From assembly GCA_018136815.1 (NCBI GenBank), contig CM030937.1:2524555-2588554 (forward strand): a DNA stretch of 64,000 bases, given 5' to 3'. Below, one piece after another: positions 52,913 through 62,919 of this stretch. The notes under the pieces were generated by a model. That model saw only the letters and a list, made by a program, of their open reading frames with translations. It was not told where the DNA came from and made no database searches. The DNA is from Isochrysis galbana. Its lineage: Eukaryota > Haptophyta > Isochrysidales > Isochrysidaceae. Made by a program: the position numbers and the translations under genes. Within the stretch, counting starts at the first letter, position 1. Each line of letters begins with the position of its first letter.

Positions 52913-53639
52913 AGAGCATGCGCTGCGACCTCGACGACGGCGCATAGTGAGACTATGCACCACCATAGCTCAGGAGTTTACTGCCCTTTTTCGCATCGTA
53001 GCGCACCGGAGCGTGTGCTGCTCCCTCCAAGTATTTGCATTTACTAGTAGTTCATTCTCATGACTCATGAACAAGCGATTTGCTCTTGGGGCGGATCTCG
53101 CACTTGGAATATATAGTAGTAGTAGTAGTAGTAAAATATCTGAGTGTTAGTCCCACTACTGCCACTAGCCCGGTGCCGGTACTATCACGACAGCCCTTCT
53201 CGTCGAGGGTTTGGTATTTGACCGCGACCGGGCAGGGAACGCCTGCCTTGCGGAAATCCGCTACGTCTTAGAATTGCTCCCGAAATTGGTTGGCGCAGTC
53301 GGCCGTGACCAGTAAGTATCTCCCACGGGCCGGAGGCGCTCTTGGAAATGAAGTCGGGCGGCTCGAGGTCAAGGTGCCGACGCCCTCCAGTTCGTTGAGG
53401 TGCGCGGCTATCGCGCCAAGGCCTCCTCGTGCTTGATATTTAGGGGTAGGCATCTTTATCCGGATATTTGTCTTGGATATCTCAAGGGGGGGGGGGGGCA
53501 AATGGATATATCTCGGATACTTCCTGGATATTTGGGGGGGGATAATTTTAGCCTTTTGGGGGGGGGGAGGGGGGGGGGGAGTGCCCTCGTGCCCCACCTT
53601 TCCCCTTCCTTTCTCTTTCTCCTCCCTTTGTGAGCAGCC
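52913..53639. other. intergenic with low-complexity tracts
   Basis: Contains (agt)n at 53116-53132 and interrupted G-runs with ggatat-type sequence at 53455-53580. A long minus frame (53268-53813) crosses it but includes translated poly-G, so it is not called. Confidence 0.5.
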
Positions 53640-54230
53640 ATGGAATCTTACCGTATTTTTCCATTTACGGTAAAAAAGCGTGCCTTGCTGAGCGACGGCG
53701 AGAGGGCGAGGGAGGCTGAAAGACATGCCAAGCGAGATGGGCGCCGATGGCCTCTGCCGCCCCACAGCTCCAGCATGCGCGCGCCCCACAGCTCTTGCAT
53801 GCACCCGTCCCATCCTGCGCTCCTCCTTGCCCTAGACCTGGAGGTTTTGTGTACAACCACCTACAAATTGGAGGGTGATGGGCTCGAGATATTGCTCGTT
53901 CGTGAATATCTCGAGGCACTACGGGAGCGGGGCCGTCGCTTGGGCTCTGATTCAAGTGACTTTCCTAATGTGTCAGCTGTTCTACGACAGACCACAGAGA
54001 TCAAGCTAGGCATTGCAACCCGCGAGTATTATGATGCCCCGTATCATAATTGGTTCAAGGGTACGATCACGGCCGTCGGAAACGGATCATGGACCATAAC
54101 GTATCTCGATTCATCGACGCTGGTAGTAGGCAATGAGAACGAGATCAGACAAGCCATAGATGTTTGTTTGCTCCCTGAGTGGCCAAGGTTCATGCAGCAC
54201 GTGGCTGTGACGAATTGGGATGGCCCATAG
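53640..54230 (+). CDS. hypothetical protein with Tudor-like segment
   Basis: ATG at 53640, 196 residues. The first 75 are low-complexity. The second half is well-behaved: IKLGIATREYYDAPYHNWFK, then GTITAVGNGSWTITYLDSST and an acidic helix, which fits a small beta-barrel of Tudor/PWWP/chromo-barrel type. The stop codon lies inside the terminal repeat of the LTR-type element on the opposite strand, so the original C-terminus was probably replaced by the insertion. Confidence 0.5.
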   Translation: MESYRIFPFTVKKRALLSDGERAREAERHAKRDGRRWPLPPHSSSMRAPHSSCMHPSHPALLLALDLEVLCTTTYKLEGDGLEILLVREYLEALRERGRRLGSDSSDFPNVSAVLRQTTEIKLGIATREYYDAPYHNWFKGTITAVGNGSWTITYLDSSTLVVGNENEIRQAIDVCLLPEWPRFMQHVAVTNWDGP

Positions 54231-54650
54231 GGCCTGAGGGCAATGAGGAAGGGGCGAAGCCGGCGGCAGGCGCGGAGAGGGAGACCACTTCGGAGGTGCT
54301 GACGGGCTGAAGCCCGTCAGCAGAGGAAGGCGGGCAGGCGGGCTTGAGCGAGGGCGAGGACGGCGGCGAGAGCGACATCGAGCGAGTAGCGAGAGGCGAG
54401 GGTGAGTGTGAGGAGGGCTGTGATGGCAGGGGCTGGCGAGGAGAGGCGAGGCTGTAGGGTATGAGTGTTACGAGAGCGAGAACGACGAGAACGAGAGCGA
54501 CGAATGACGACTGACGACAGGACGACGGACAGAGACACCCAGGAAAACACCCCGACTCTCGCCCCACGACTTTCTCACGTAACTCGACTAAAATTAAACC
54601 CAAACACTCCGGCCAGACGACAACGGACGACGATCAGAAGGCGATCTGTA
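54208..54650 (-). repeat. terminal direct repeat of LTR-type element (3' copy)
   Basis: Runs from tgacgaattgggatggccca to cagaaggcgatctgt. It contains a perfect 10-bp hairpin (gctgacgggc, tgaa loop) at 54298-54321 and a duplicated tract of gagaacgacga-type sequence. Nearly identical to 56947-57384. Confidence 0.85.
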
Positions 54651-55214
54651 TGCTTCCAGGAAATCGTTTCCTAGGAGAAGCATAGGCGCGCCTTCGACGA
54701 CGAGAAAGCGGTGCCGGAATTCGACACCGGAGAGGGAGAAGACCAACGTAGCGTAGCCGCGAGTGCGGAGGGGGTTACCGTCCGGTCCGACGACGGCAGG
54801 TCGGTCTGAAGCGTGTTCGATCAAGACGCAAGCGTCGCGGGGCAATGCAGCCAACAGCTCGGTGGTCACGACCGAGGGGCCGGCTCCCGTGTCCGCGAGA
54901 GTCTTGTTGACGGCGAGAGCGGAATCGACGATATAACGAGTAGGGCCCGTAGCGGATTGACGGCAAACGATAAGATCGCGAACATATAGGCAGTGACGGG
55001 GGTAGAGGCTAGGCGGCGTGTCCGAGACAAGCCTCGCCGGTACCTCCCTGGTCACAGAAGCGACAACAGCAGGAAGGCCGAGAGCAGGCGCGAAACCCGA
55101 GGGAACGAAAGCGGCGTGCCGCTGCTTATGGTCGGCAATGACCTCAGCAACTGAGCGGCGAGCGGGGCGGTCGAGCGGAGGCAGCGGCGGGTGCAAGTCC
55201 GGCAAGGCACCCAA
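54594..55214 (-). other. retropepsin-like frame of the LTR-type element
   Basis: Contains LADTGAGPSVVTTELLAALP (active-site Asp-Thr-Gly) and later LLLGNDFLEAY, the standard retropepsin ends. It partly overlaps the end of the gag-like frame. Confidence 0.7.
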
Positions 55215-57339
55215 GCCTAGGCGAGATGGCGGCGCACCGGTCCCATTCCGCGGACGCAGTCTCTTTGGCGAAACCTTTTGCGCCAGCAGCGAATGACTGG
55301 TCGCACTTAGCGATCAGTACGTCAGCATGCAGGCAAGGGTTAGCGCAAAGGACCGAGTCCCTCACCGCATCGAGGACATAGGCCATGATGCGAGGGTGGC
55401 CTTTCTTTGGATCGCGAGCGGCAAGGAGGAGGCCATTGAGAGCGTCCTGCCAGTCCACGCCCGAGGTGAGCGAGCCCTCGAGTGCGCGGATCAGTTGCAT
55501 GCGGAATCCATCCCAGGAAGCAGCCGCCTTGTTCGGGTCGGTAGAGCGAAGGTCGGCGGGGAAGCGCAGCGACTGGAGGCTCTCAAGACTAGACTTAGCA
55601 TCGCGAGTGCCGCCCTTAGTGCGGACGAACGTACGAGCGCGTACCCATTTCGTAAGGGTGCGAGTTGTGTAAATGATGCGAGCGTGCCAGGACTCACCCG
55701 AGGGGACCTCCCGAGCCGCCATCACCTGGTATTCGAGTGGGGCACTAGCGGAATCGGAATAGGCTTTGCCGTGGCGCCCATAGTGGCGCAACCACTGCTC
55801 AAGAATGTCCGGTTCATCGGACAGGGCTGGGTCCGCGGGAGGAGCGGCGTGACGTTTAGCATGACGTCGACTCTCCCGGCTCCTGTGATGGCTTGGTTTA
55901 GACTTAGAGGCGGGGGGACGGAGAGATCGGCGAGAGTTAGAATGTAATCCTTCGGGGGCCATCATAGACGGCCGCCCCTCCCAAGTATTATAGCTTTGGC
56001 CTGCGGTGGTATAGTTGCCACCCTTGGCGCGGCGAGGCTTGCGGCGCGAGTCCGTGGACTCGGATGACCCATCGGACTCCGAGTCGCTGGTCGGCGAAGA
56101 GTTAGATGAACGCGGGCTAGAGACCGGAGATGATGACGAGGAGGACGAAGAAGTAGGGGAGCTATAGCGGTGGCGGCGGCGGTTCTTCTTCTTGTCTTTA
56201 TGAGCCTTTTTAGATTTCGATGAGGAGCGAGGGAGCGGCGGTGGTGGAGGCAAAACATTTTCGCCGCCATCGTCGGATGGAGGTGGAGGCGGGCTGGCTG
56301 CCTGGACTGGAGCAGGAGGGAGTCGGCCCCGCTCAATCGCGCTGGTGACCGCAGCGAGTTGCTGAGAGAACTGGGCGGCCATGGCCTGCATCAGCTCAAT
56401 ATAGCGCAGCTCGACGGGGTTGAGCCCCGGTGAAGCCGAAGAGGTTGGCGGCGGGACCGTAGCCGACGGTGGAGAAGGAGAAGGAGAGAGATGAAGAAGG
56501 GAGTCGGGCAGTAGGCCCGGGGCCTCCTCACACCGAGATGGCTGACTTGGAACGACCGAGGCGACCGAGAGGCGTTCGAGGGAGGCGTGATAGGGCTCAT
56601 AGGCGGCCTCCGAGTCCGATGGTAAGGGTGGTGGTGCCTCGAGGTACGCGCGGGACGAGTGGACGGATCCCTCCAGAGGAGTATCCTCACCCTGGAAAGA
56701 CTCGGGCTTGGACCTGCCCTCCATGGGCTCCGGCGGCGATGGCGGAGATGATGGTGGGGGGACCGCAGAGAGATCAGGAGGCGAAGAAAGGGAGGGCATC
56801 ACCTCCCACTGCGAGGGTGGCGGTGGATGTCCGTCCGGAGAGGAGAAAGGGGGCAGGGCAGGCATGGTGCCCGACTCTGCAGAGGTGGGGTTGACCGCCA
56901 TTGAGACGTCCAGCGCGGGACGCACCGGAAGAGATTCTACACCTGACGAATTGGGATGGCCCATAGGGCCTGAGGGCAATGAGGAAGGGGCAAAGCCGGC
57001 GGCAGGCGCGGAGAGGGAGACCACTTCGGAGGTGCTGACGGGCTGAAGCCCGTCAGCAGAGGAAGGCGGGCAGGCGGGCTTGAGCGAGGGCGAGGACGGC
57101 GGCGAGAGCGACATCGAGCGAGTAGCGAGAGGCGAGGGTGAGTGTGAGGAGGGCTGTGATGGCAGGGGCTGGCGAGGAGAGGCGAGGCTGTAGGGTATGA
57201 GTGTTACGAGAGCGAGAACGACGAGAACGAGAGCGACGAATGACGACTGACGACAGGACGACGGACAGAGACACCCAGGAAAACACCCCGACTCTCGCCC
57301 CACGACTTTCTCACGTAACTCGACTAAAATCAAACCCAA
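55144..57339 (-). other. gag-like frame of the LTR-type element
   Basis: A long proline/serine-rich frame with an acidic-basic RS-like middle (KSKKAHKDKKKNRRRHRY, SSPTSSSSSS) and a C-terminal helical part around LTKWVRARTFVRTKGGTRD that resembles a capsid-type region. No CCHC knuckle seen. Confidence 0.6.
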
Positions 57340-57384
57340 ACACTCCGGCCAGACGACAACAGACGACGATCAGAAGGCGATCTG
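56947..57384 (-). repeat. terminal direct repeat of LTR-type element (5' copy)
   Basis: Same sequence as 54208-54650, including the hairpin at about 57038-57061. The gag-like frame begins within it. Confidence 0.85.
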
Positions 57385-57823
57385 TCGGCGATCCCGTCTG
57401 GAAGGGGAATCGCACCATAACGGAAACGAGGGGCAATCCTGCCGCACAGGATTCCAAAAGACTTACCGAATAAGACGAGAGAAGTGCGGTGTGCCTAAGG
57501 GGGAGATGCGATGAGATTGCAAATTAAACCTGATTGCAATCACTGCAGTAGATAGAGAAACGTGGAGAAGATAGCGAATTAAACCTATTTGCGAGGCGCC
57601 TAGGAGGGAGAAGGGTGGGGAAACTTCCTTCTCTTTCGAGAGAAAGAGAGAGAACGCTCCACAACCCAAGACCCTATGCGTCCAAGCGAAGCTTTTTGAC
57701 CGAGAACGAGAACGAGAGAATTATAACGATAAATGCCGAACGACGAAGAGGAGCCCGGGAGAAAATTTCCCCCCGATAGCTCCTGGGGGCCCCCGAGAGC
57801 TCCTGGGGGGCGTTGGCTCCTGG
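57385..57823. other. intergenic, no gene seen
   Basis: Contains gagagaaagagagagaac-rich sequence and a triplet of gctcctggggg units at 57779-57827. No gene supported. Confidence 0.5.
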
Positions 57824-58015
57824 GGGGTAACATATATTTCTGCGCGGCCGTCAGAGGCCTGAAATTGAGTAATTTTTCGAAAATTTTGCCGGAGGACCCC
57901 GGATTTTTTTGGCTGATCTCTCATACCAGAACCTATAGGGAGCTTATTTAGGTCCTCGTTTGCCCATTACCGATGGTGCCCTTCGCACCCCCCTAGTGAG
58001 TGACCGGGCTATGCA
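57824..58015 (+). repeat. dispersed module R6, longest copy
   Basis: The core ggcctgaaatt, then tttttcgaaaattttgccgg, then gaacctatagggagcttatt and gtgaccgggctat matches the minus strand of 61215-61425 in the same order, with indels. Confidence 0.8.
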
Positions 58016-58407
58016 TGTGTGCGATTGTTCCGTGTTCGTGGGAGGGGTTCATGTAATGTGACACAACTATGGGTAAGCTGATAGGGTCATGGAGGGGTTC
58101 AAGATTTTTTACTGATAGTTGTAAAAAATCTTGAAGAATCTGGCTACTAGCTCTACCTATAGATGGTTTTTTTGGCTATGGGTATGGGGGAGCCCGCCCC
58201 CGAGACGAGCGTCCATGCGGTTGCGTGCGCAGCGCGAGAATAATACAATTTTTTTACGATTCAAGTAAAAGCCTTAGTTGGAGCTCGTGGCAACCAATAC
58301 TTTACAATACTGGGCATGAGCTAACCCGCTTGTACATCGGATGGCAATGTTCTCCTCCGCCACCACGATTTCGACATCACCGCACAGAAGGAATAGATCG
58401 GACGCGA
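58016..58407. other. intergenic with perfect hairpin
   Basis: A perfect 13-bp inverted repeat (caagattttttac, 8-base loop, gtaaaaaatcttg) lies at 58100-58133. No gene supported. Confidence 0.6.
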
Positions 58408-60880
58408 TCAAGGTTGCTGTTTAACAGGCACCCGTGGATTGGCTATTCCGGGCCGAATCCCTGTTCGATTTGATGCTATCTTGGTAGATCGCGAGACATT
58501 GGATGAGGTGATAGGAGTGGTACGGAGGCGATGAGCAGGCGAAGGAGTGCTTGCAAGCGGAGGGCGATGTGCCGGGGGGGGAAGTCGTGATGGAATAGGG
58601 GCTGCTGACGGTGGCGAGCGCACAATGGGCTTCGGCAGAGAAAATGAATGCGACGGCGAAGGCATGGCTGAGCTAGCTGTAGGAGGCGCTGCAGCCAGCT
58701 TGTTTGGATGCTTCGAAGCTGGGGCTGGAAGGACGTGTCCTTGAACAGGCAGTCGCACAATTGGCTTTATGGGAGCCGGCTTACTGTCGCCATGTTGTGG
58801 AACAGACGATGTCGCATCATGCGCGCTTTGTGGGCGAGAGCTATTGGCTGAACTTGCGAGGGGTGGTGGAGGTGGCGGCGGCCTCTGTCTCAAGACAACA
58901 ATAGGGGCGTCACGTGGGTAACCTGGGGCCATGGAGGGAGATGGCAAGGTTGCTAATCCTAGGATTGAGATGTCGGAGGCTGAGGTCGTGGGCGGGATGT
59001 TCGAAGCTTCGGAAAGAGAGCGCTGCACGGCTATGAGCGACGTCGCGCTTATATTGCAAAGTGCTGCTGCTACGAACAGAAACATGTTCTTACGCCCTTG
59101 AATTTCCTGTGAGTTTTGCGGGCGAGAACGGAATTCAGGGGTGCGTAGTTGTGTGAGGAGATGGAGGCACGCCGTGCTAAGATTAGAGTCCGAGCATGCC
59201 GTGAACATGTTTTTGGTCCACTCACCTTAAACACGCAAGTTGACCACAAAATTGCAATCAGAAATGCTCCATTGGAGGTGAGGGCGTATCCGATCCCATA
59301 ACCGAGGCCGTCCATCGCCACCATCCCACTGAGGGTGCCGAGAGACCACAAGGCCCCAGCTCCGATGGAAGGAAGCATCGCCGCCAGCGGAACCTGAGGG
59401 CAAGTCACGTGAAAGGGTTGCGATCGAGATGGTGAGATAGCTAGCGCGCTTTTGGGGGTGGAACCATTTCATGTGCCTCCGTAGGATCAGTGAGTACCGT
59501 GAGAGTTAGCAGTCCAGCACACACCTCATGTGCGTGGAACCGTCGAGCACGCATCACGAATGCATAAATAGCATAGATGGCGACAGAAGCAACAAAGCTT
59601 CCCAGGAATTGCGCGAGCGTGACGCGCAATCGACGCACAAAAGAGCCCGTCTGTGGGTCAGGCCTATTACAGCGCAAGGGTATACAGGGTGAAGTAAGTT
59701 CTACCGTGCTAGGCACAGAGGCGGATAACAGCCCCACAAATTGGTAAATTGGCGAGTCGTGGCTGTCGAGCAGACGATGGGGGCAGAGTCCATGCGAGCC
59801 CGATCTGCTCCATCAAAGCGCGACGCACCTATGGTGGAGAGCATAGATGGCGCACGGCAAGAACTGCACACCGTACACTCCACCCGCAAATAGCGCAAGT
59901 GATAGCCCTCGCAACCACTTGCCAAATTCGTTTTTCGTCGATATTTCTTGCATTGAAGGATGTCGCGAGTTGTCACCCCACTCAACAAGTCGGTCATCCT
60001 GGAGCATGCCCCCCAATGGCGCGATGGCATCGGCACTGCTGCGGACAGTTGGGTTCACCCCTCCCGCCTTTCCCGAAGAGCCATCCTCAACAGCTGCATC
60101 GAGGGACTGACCAGAAATTACGGGTGTGTTTGCGTCTGCTCGAGTGTCAAGTGACGTACCCTTGCCCATGAGTTCTGCTTCCCACCCGCCTGCACCGTGA
60201 TTCCGCCGACCTGAGTCCAAGTGTGTATATGCAGATCGCTGGCCCGAGCGTCCGTGTCCACGCCGACTTGACTTGGCGGGCGGTCTATCCACTACTTCGT
60301 CATCGTCCCCATCTAAGCCTCCCGAAACGGTCTCGATCTCGCTGTCATCGTCGTTGTCAGGTTTAGAGCTGCCGTTGTCCGTGGGTGGTTTGACTTGTGC
60401 AAACAGCAGCAGCCCCGCGATGGAGAGGGCGCATCCAGCAAAGCCCATCCACTGATAAGTGAGCTCCGAGGGCGGCAGGCACTCGTGGCGAACGCATGGC
60501 CCAAGAAGGCCGGCAAAGTAGGCTACGAGTAGGCTGGTCCCTGTCTGTGTCGCCATGCCCAGCCCTAGTCCGAGGCAGCGCACCATCTCGACGGTGACTA
60601 CATTGCCGCTCGCCCAGAGCACTCCGCTCAGCACGCATAGCAGCGGGATGCGCGGCCTCAGCTCTCCGAGCATGCCTCCCTCTCCGGGCGCGTAGCCACT
60701 CTCCTCGGGCGAGACGACCAGCGTGAGAAGCCCGGCGAGCAGCACTCCCGTGCACATCCAGAGCTGGAAGAGGAAGCCGTCGCCCAGTTGAGCGTTGTAC
60801 GATTTGACGAGCACGGGCCAGCTCCCCCAGCCGAAAGCGCCGACGAAGGCGGCGCCGAAGCCGAGCGCGAGCGAGCCCAT
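58408..60880 (-). CDS. TMEM144-like transporter (DMT superfamily)
   Basis: About five exons on the minus strand. Exon 1 (60880 to about 59827) starts MGSLALGFGAAFVGAFGWGS and shows the family block FGWGSWPVLVKSY with DGFLFQLWMC, then several helices and a long acidic cytosolic loop. Next come short exons with HDSPIYQFVG (about 59738), RVTLAQFLGSFVASVAIYAI (about 59640-59525), an exon at 59226-59393 (PSIGAGALWSLGTLSGMVAM and ILWSTCVFK), and a last exon from about 59103 with EIQGRKNMFLFVAAALC. This matches TMEM144/GRP-type putative carbohydrate transporters of ten helices. A tail of about 200 residues rich in Pro and Ser after the last helix is unusual. Some middle junctions are approximate. 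Confidence 0.82.
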
Positions 60881-60904
60881 CGGCCTGGCCCACGACCACA
60901 CAGA

Positions 60905-61060
60905 GCAACACGCGCAGCGAGGGGAGGGATGGAGGAGGAGGCGGTGGGGGAAAGAAAGGGAGGGGGGGGAGAAGAGGGGGTCGCGCGCGCGGGGGGAGGG
61001 GGGGGGGGGGGGGGGGCGGGACTGTGTGGGGGGGGGGGGGGGGAAGCTCGGCGGGCGAGA
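60905..61060. repeat. G-rich tract upstream of TMEM144-like gene
   Basis: gggagggatggaggagg-type sequence with G-runs of 13-19 at 60990-61045, pyrimidine-rich on the gene's sense strand, directly before its start. Confidence 0.85.
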
Positions 61061-61214
61061 GGGGGAGGATGCCCGCTTTTCCGCTTTTGGTCCCTCTCCA
61101 ACGAGAAACGGAGGAGCACACTAATAATGAACATCTAGACGAAGTATCTGTAGCGCATACTCTCTAGTATAGGTATTTTAGGTGTCGAAAATATGCGCGT
61201 CCACTTGGGGGGGA

Positions 61215-61425
61215 GTGAGTGAGTGTGTGCTTGATAGCCCGGTCACTGGGCACCAGCTACAATGGGTAAATATGCTCCCTATAGGTTCCGGTAGGGTGGA
61301 TCAGCAAAGAGAATTGGGGGTTCTCCGGCGAAATTTTCGAAAAATACCGAATTTCAGGCCTTCGAAGACGGTGTGCGAAATACAGTTGGGCCTCCCTCCG
61401 GTATATTTTTAGTGAGGCCCTTCAT
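61215..61425 (-). repeat. dispersed module R6, reverse copy
   Basis: The minus strand reads ataccggagggaggcccaac, then ggcctgaaattcggtatttt, cgaaaatttcgccggaga, gaacctatagggagcatatt and cagtgaccgggctat, in the order seen at 57824-58015. Confidence 0.8.
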
Positions 61426-61502
61426 GCGAGGCACAAACATCGAATGAGGAGGAATTTTGTGACGCCGACTCACTGGGTCCACAAGGCCTGCTTCTATGCA
61501 CA

Positions 61503-62813
61503 CTAGACCCCATAAGCGGACGACTTGGATGCGGACGACTCGGAGGGCTTCTCCAACTGGAGAAACCGCTCATTGAGAGAAACCACGACGCGTTCTATCA
61601 CCTGACGTGGTATTTTCGGATTTTTCCCCAACTTTTGTATAACATTCTGCAACACCCGAGGGTGCGCACCTAGCGCAAATAGCCGCTTCAACGATAGCCA
61701 CAGAATTAGGGCGTTAAATGAATCATGATTCTTTATTTTATTCAATACGTTTTGCAATGATTCAACCTCGGTTGGAGCTAATGTCATGATATGTGATACA
61801 AAGTCTCGTTTGGCGTCGTCTCGTTTGGCGTCGCCTCGATGGCGCGCCGTTAGTGCGACTATCCCGGCTATTACAACTGCGCATACGAATATGAATTTTT
61901 TGAATTTTTGGTCGAGTTCCAAGTCATTGTATTTTTCAAACCATTCGTCTTTTAAACACGTTGATGCGATCCTGTGGACTCCTTCGGTGAGAATTCCCTG
62001 TTCCCCTCCCCTAGTGATGGCCTCCACGGAGTAGTATACCTTATCCGTCCAGGTCATCTGTTGCTCAAGGGCGTCGAGTGTCCTTTTAAGTCGTTCATCC
62101 ATTGTCAGGCCTTGTTGACAAATACTCTTCATTGCGCGGTCGTCTAATACAAAGAGTCCGAACCCATTTTTTTTGCTGAAAAGGTTCCATAGCGGCACAT
62201 CGTCCTGGTTGACCGAGTGTGTATTGGTGACGGTATAGGCGTGGGATTTGGGGTGGGGCTGGGCGCCGACGGAACCCACCTCAGCGAAGCGAGCGGGGGC
62301 GAGGTGGGTTCCGTAAACCAAGGAGTGTACGAGGCTCACCACGGCAGACCCCCTAGACATGGCGGGCCGGTGGCATATGTAGACCAAAACGACTTGTTTA
62401 AGAAGTCGCATTTCATAGTCGTAATTATTTATATCATTATTGATCTCATGGTACTTCTCAATCATATCTTTAAACTTGTCGAGATATTTGACATCTAATG
62501 TTTCGAGGTCTTTTACGTATGTCCTGAGATGGTCATGGGTAACTGAACCATCACCCCATTTTACGGTTAACTTCCGATCAATAGAACCATCATTTTTTGT
62601 ATGTGGAGAAACTTCTACGACAACCCCCCCCATCTCGGGGAAGAAGAATTTTCTCTGGGGAGAGATATTTGTTTCTATGCAATCAATCCATTCCTTTAAT
62701 TTCTGATCTATGGCGAAATCAGGATCACTACGCTTAATGTTCCGGATGGCAATGAGCACGGACGCAATGTGATGAGCGACGAGGTATGGATTCTTAATGT
62801 CCAAGTCCACCAT
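61503..62813 (-). CDS. lower-GC gene of unknown function with C-terminal membrane helix
   Basis: ATG at 62813 (MVDLDIKNPYLVAHHIASVL) gives 436 codons in one open frame. Codon use is far more A/T-rich than in neighbouring genes, with many AAT, AAA, GAT and ATT codons. The N-terminal half is helical with a beta segment (GGVVVEV ... KLTVKWGDGSVTHDHL) like a small barrel; the middle is KNGFGLFVLDDRAMKSICQQ; near residue 315 is a membrane helix (FIFVCAVVIAGIVAL) followed by more helices. A GC-rich stretch of about 190 bp (62200-62395) interrupts it in frame and is probably an intron or insert, since its translation looks unlike the rest. No family recognised. Composition suggests transfer from a lower-GC source. 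Confidence 0.65.
   Translation of the reverse strand: MVDLDIKNPYLVAHHIASVLIAIRNIKRSDPDFAIDQKLKEWIDCIETNISPQRKFFFPEMGGVVVEVSPHTKNDGSIDRKLTVKWGDGSVTHDHLRTYVKDLETLDVKYLDKFKDMIEKYHEINNDINNYDYEMRLLKQVVLVYICHRPAMSRGSAVVSLVHSLVYGTHLAPARFAEVGSVGAQPHPKSHAYTVTNTHSVNQDDVPLWNLFSKKNGFGLFVLDDRAMKSICQQGLTMDERLKRTLDALEQQMTWTDKVYYSVEAITRGGEQGILTEGVHRIASTCLKDEWFEKYNDLELDQKFKKFIFVCAVVIAGIVALTARHRGDAKRDDAKRDFVSHIMTLAPTEVESLQNVLNKIKNHDSFNALILWLSLKRLFALGAHPRVLQNVIQKLGKNPKIPRQVIERVVVSLNERFLQLEKPSESSASKSSAYGV
62200..62395 (-). other. GC-rich in-frame insert or intron with perfect hairpin
   Basis: Within the lower-GC gene. It has a perfect 13-bp inverted repeat (cggaacccacctc and gaggtgggttccg at 62270-62282 and 62301-62313, 18-base loop). 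A possible GT (gtgagcctcg) and AG (ggtcaaccag) pair lie near its ends on the minus strand. Confidence 0.55.
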
Positions 62814-62919
62814 GTCAGGTGGGGGCGCGGTCGTCCCGCAGGTGTGTTTCTCCCTCCTCCCCCCCCCCATCGGCCCTCCCTCCCACGAAACAAGGCACCC
62901 CCCCCGCTCTCGCAGGTAA

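Larger units (their letters stand above)
54208..57384 (-). mobile_element. LTR-type retroelement fossil (gag + aspartic protease)
   Basis: Minus-strand element bounded by direct repeats of about 440 bp that are nearly identical by eye, which implies a young insertion. Between them are a gag-like frame and a retropepsin-like frame; no reverse transcriptase, RNase H or integrase is seen, so it is incomplete or non-autonomous. The gag frame starts within the upstream repeat. Family cannot be fixed without an RT, though the gag-protease order fits Ty3- or Ty1-type elements. I found no convincing target-site duplication. Confidence 0.75.

Noticed and set aside
53268-53813. Minus frame of 181 codons
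   Set aside because: It includes poly-Pro from interrupted G-runs and shows no domain; the opposite-strand Tudor-like ORF is better supported.
55327-57046. Plus-strand frames across the LTR-type element
   Set aside because: They are antisense shadows of the gag-like frame.
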